A stretch of DNA of 7,827 bases, taken from the NCBI GenBank assembly GCA_958415245.1, contig CATYYP010000080.1, positions 1 to 7,827 of the forward strand, written 5' to 3'. Positions 6,334-7,827 of the stretch are shown piece by piece (the first letter of the stretch is position 1; every line of letters starts with the position of its first letter). The position numbers and the translations under genes were made by a program. The DNA comes from Schaalia odontolytica (GTDB lineage: Bacteria; Actinomycetota; Actinomycetes; Actinomycetales; Actinomycetaceae). Below the pieces are notes generated by a model. That model did not search any database. It was not told the DNA's origin and saw only the letters and a program-made list of their open reading frames with translations.

Positions 6334-7323
6334 TCACGAGCGTCCCAGGGCGGCCTCGGCCTCGCGCTGCGTCAGCTCGACAACGTGGCGCACCACGGCC
6401 TCGTTCGAGTCAAAATTCTCCACGTCCAGCCAGTGCACGCGCGGGTCCGGCCGCAGCCACTTGACCTGGCGGCGCGCCAGCTGACGCGTGGCCAGCGCAA
6501 TGGATTCCACAGCCTCGTCCTCGCTCATCTGTCCGTCGATGACCGCAAGCGCCTGGGCGTATCCCGTGGCACGGGACGCGGTCTTCGCCTCGCGCAGGCC
6601 CACATCGATGAGGGCGCGCACTTCCTCGATGAGTCCGCCGTCCATCATGGCGCGCGTGCGCACCGCGATGCGCTCGTCGAGCTCCTCCATCGGGCGGCGT
6701 AGCGCCACCATGAGCGAGGGCGCCACGAACTCGTGGCGGGGCATGGACGCCGAATAGGGGCGCCCGGTCAGCTCGATGACTTCGAGGGCGCGGATGATCC
6801 GGCGGGCGTTGTGTGGGTCGATGCGCTCGGCCGAGACCGGGTCAAGCTGGGTGAGGCGATCGTGTAGGCCGCGCGAGCCCATTGGCCCCTCTGCTTCTTC
6901 TTCGAGGCGGGCGCGCACGTCCGGGTCCGTGCCCGGGAACTCGATGACGTCCAGGAGGGCGCGCTGATACAGGCCTGAGCCTCCCGCGACCACCGCGACG
7001 CCCCCGCGCTCATGAATACCAGCCACATCGGCTCGCGCGTGCTTCTGGTAGGCGGCCACCGAGGCCTCGTCGCGAACCTCGAGCACGTCAATCTGGTGAT
7101 GGGCGATCCCACGGCGCTCCTCCACCGGGGTCTTTGCCGTCCCCACGTCCATGCCTCGGTAGAGCTGCAGGGCGTCCGCGGAGACGATCTCGCCCGCGCC
7201 GCTCGCGCCCAACGCACCCGGAAGCACGCAGGCCAGCTCCAGGGCCAGATCCGACTTGCCCGAGGCCGTGGGCCCCACAACCGCACACACGACGTCCGAC
7301 GCGCGCCTCACCGATGTCTCCAT
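6334..7323 (-). CDS. miaA: tRNA dimethylallyltransferase
   Basis: Transfers a dimethylallyl group from DMAPP to N6 of A37 in tRNAs that read UNN codons; MiaB then thiomethylates the product. The 329-residue protein has the P-loop GPTASGKSD (17-25), SADALQLYRGMDVGTAK (48-64, the substrate-binding region in its actinobacterial form, with A where E. coli has S), AGGSGLY (113-119), DPHNARRIIRALEV (169-182) and RQLARRQVKWLR (280-291), all in family order and spacing (E. coli MiaA is 316 aa). Two insert-like stretches rich in small or acidic residues lie at about 36-45 and 140-150. ATG 7323 is chosen because it directly precedes the first strand of the P-loop domain and sits 7 nt after TACACT; the frame is open to 7689, but that part is antisense to the YbjN-like gene. 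dapF follows on the same strand. Confidence 0.96.
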   Translation of the reverse strand: METSVRRASDVVCAVVGPTASGKSDLALELACVLPGALGASGAGEIVSADALQLYRGMDVGTAKTPVEERRGIAHHQIDVLEVRDEASVAAYQKHARADVAGIHERGGVAVVAGGSGLYQRALLDVIEFPGTDPDVRARLEEEAEGPMGSRGLHDRLTQLDPVSAERIDPHNARRIIRALEVIELTGRPYSASMPRHEFVAPSLMVALRRPMEELDERIAVRTRAMMDGGLIEEVRALIDVGLREAKTASRATGYAQALAVIDGQMSEDEAVESIALATRQLARRQVKWLRPDPRVHWLDVENFDSNEAVVRHVVELTQREAEAALGRS

Positions 7324-7383
7324 GGCCACCAGTGTACGGGTGCCTCCCGCAGATACCACCCAACAACGGCTAGGCTTAAGACC
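7324..7383. promoter_or_regulatory. Compact divergent promoters of miaA and the YbjN-like gene
   Basis: Only 60 nt separate the two start codons. On the minus strand TACACT (complement of 7331-7336) is followed by 7 nt and the miaA ATG. On the plus strand TAGGCT (7371-7376) is followed by 7 nt and ATG 7384. Neither start has a usable Shine-Dalgarno: GGGAGG upstream of miaA is too far away, and nothing similar precedes 7384. Both are therefore probably leaderless. With standard spacing the two -35 zones would overlap around 7348-7359, so the polymerases would compete; no clear -35 consensus is seen on either strand. Confidence 0.65.
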
Positions 7384-7827
7384 ATGAGCACAACTGACAC
7401 TCTCCCGGTCACCCTCGACCGGATCACCCAAGCGGTCGAGGCCGTGGGGCTTATCCCCTTCGTGTCCAACACCTGCCAGGTCGCGGCCATCCTGCCGAAC
7501 CGCACCGTCCGCATCGCTGTCCCCGAGGGCCACCCCGCCCAGGGCGTCGCCGACTACCCGCGTTTCTTCGATCCCTCGCACGCCGATCAGATCGCTTCCG
7601 CGGTGCGTCGCCTCAACGCCTCCACCTACCTGCCGAAGGTCACCTCCGGCACGACCGAGACCGGCGCGATCGCCCTGCACCTGCAGCACACCTTTAACTG
7701 GGTCGTGGGTGCGACGGACGACCAGGTCGCCGCCGAGGTCTCCCAGTTCATCATGGCCGCCGTCGCCATGATGAACCAGCTTGACATCATGTTCCCCGAC
7801 CAGTGGACGAAGGAGGGCACCAATGCC
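7384..7827 (+). CDS. YbjN-domain-like protein (3' end outside window)
   Basis: Open from ATG 7384 to the window edge: 148 codons without a stop. The translation begins MSTTDTLPVTLDRITQAVEA and shows an amphipathic first helix, two short beta-strand stretches (about 32-46), a helix around 66-78, a strand-like section (95-108) and a long helix (112-135) ending in LDIMFPDQW. This alpha/beta pattern, the LDRITQAVEAVGL opening and the FPD.W ending resemble actinobacterial YbjN-family proteins. These have a type III secretion chaperone-like fold and no firmly assigned biochemical role, and they often occur in pairs near miaA. There is no signal peptide or membrane segment. The frame probably ends just beyond the edge, because a strong start signal for another gene lies at 7811-7825. 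The family call rests on pattern recognition and is moderately secure. Confidence 0.7.
   Translation, partial: MSTTDTLPVTLDRITQAVEAVGLIPFVSNTCQVAAILPNRTVRIAVPEGHPAQGVADYPRFFDPSHADQIASAVRRLNASTYLPKVTSGTTETGAIALHLQHTFNWVVGATDDQVAAEVSQFIMAAVAMMNQLDIMFPDQWTKEGTNA
7811..7827 (+). CDS. Start of the next gene (only the first codon visible)
   Basis: AGGAGG at 7811-7816 is followed by a 6-nt spacer and ATG at 7823-7825, in a different frame from the YbjN-like gene. This is the best Shine-Dalgarno in the window and suggests a second gene overlapping or abutting the end of the YbjN-like gene and cotranscribed with it. Since YbjN-like genes often come in tandem, a second copy is a reasonable guess, but nothing of its protein is visible. 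Confidence 0.45.

Noticed and set aside
5621..6484. A 287-codon plus-strand frame opposite dapF
   Set aside because: The product looks like a composition shadow (Asp/Val/Arg/His-rich, no domain), while the opposite strand encodes complete DapF with both catalytic cysteines.
7324..7689. Upstream extension of the miaA open frame
   Set aside because: It is antisense to the YbjN-like gene, and the P-loop domain begins right after ATG 7323, giving a protein of normal family length.

Overview
The window is a gene-dense stretch (seven substantial genes, almost no spacer DNA) of a high-GC Gram-positive chromosome. The strong G/C bias at third codon positions, the GTG starts, the apparently leaderless promoters and the block miaA - dapF - hflX all point to an actinobacterium. 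The LDH, the YbjN-like protein and the overall composition suggest a member of the Actinomycetaceae (Actinomyces/Schaalia type). That family placement is an inference from general appearance, not from an alignment.

From left to right: an L-lactate dehydrogenase gene (ldh, minus); a DinG/XPD-type iron-sulfur helicase gene (minus) whose GTG start overlaps the stop of hflX (minus); a small RsmC-like SAM methyltransferase gene (plus), divergent from hflX and convergent with dapF; dapF (minus); miaA (minus); and, divergent from miaA, a YbjN-domain-like gene (plus) that runs off the right edge. At the very edge an AGGAGG-ATG signal marks the probable start of the next gene.

The genes are mostly housekeeping: fermentative NADH re-oxidation (Ldh), repair or resolution of DNA structures (DinG-like), ribosome splitting or rescue (HflX), probable rRNA guanine methylation (methyltransferase), meso-diaminopimelate/lysine synthesis (DapF) and tRNA A37 prenylation (MiaA). 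Translation and RNA modification is a loose common theme of hflX, the methyltransferase and miaA.

The most informative non-coding signal is a shared start architecture. The methyltransferase, miaA and YbjN-like genes each have a TAnnnT hexamer exactly 7 nt before the start codon and no useful Shine-Dalgarno, as in leaderless actinobacterial transcripts. ldh and hflX instead have clear Shine-Dalgarno sequences. A strong pair of hairpins separates the convergent methyltransferase and dapF genes. I see no mobile element, CRISPR array, RNA gene, phage gene or defence system, and I do not think this window holds an undescribed system; most findings below are modest.
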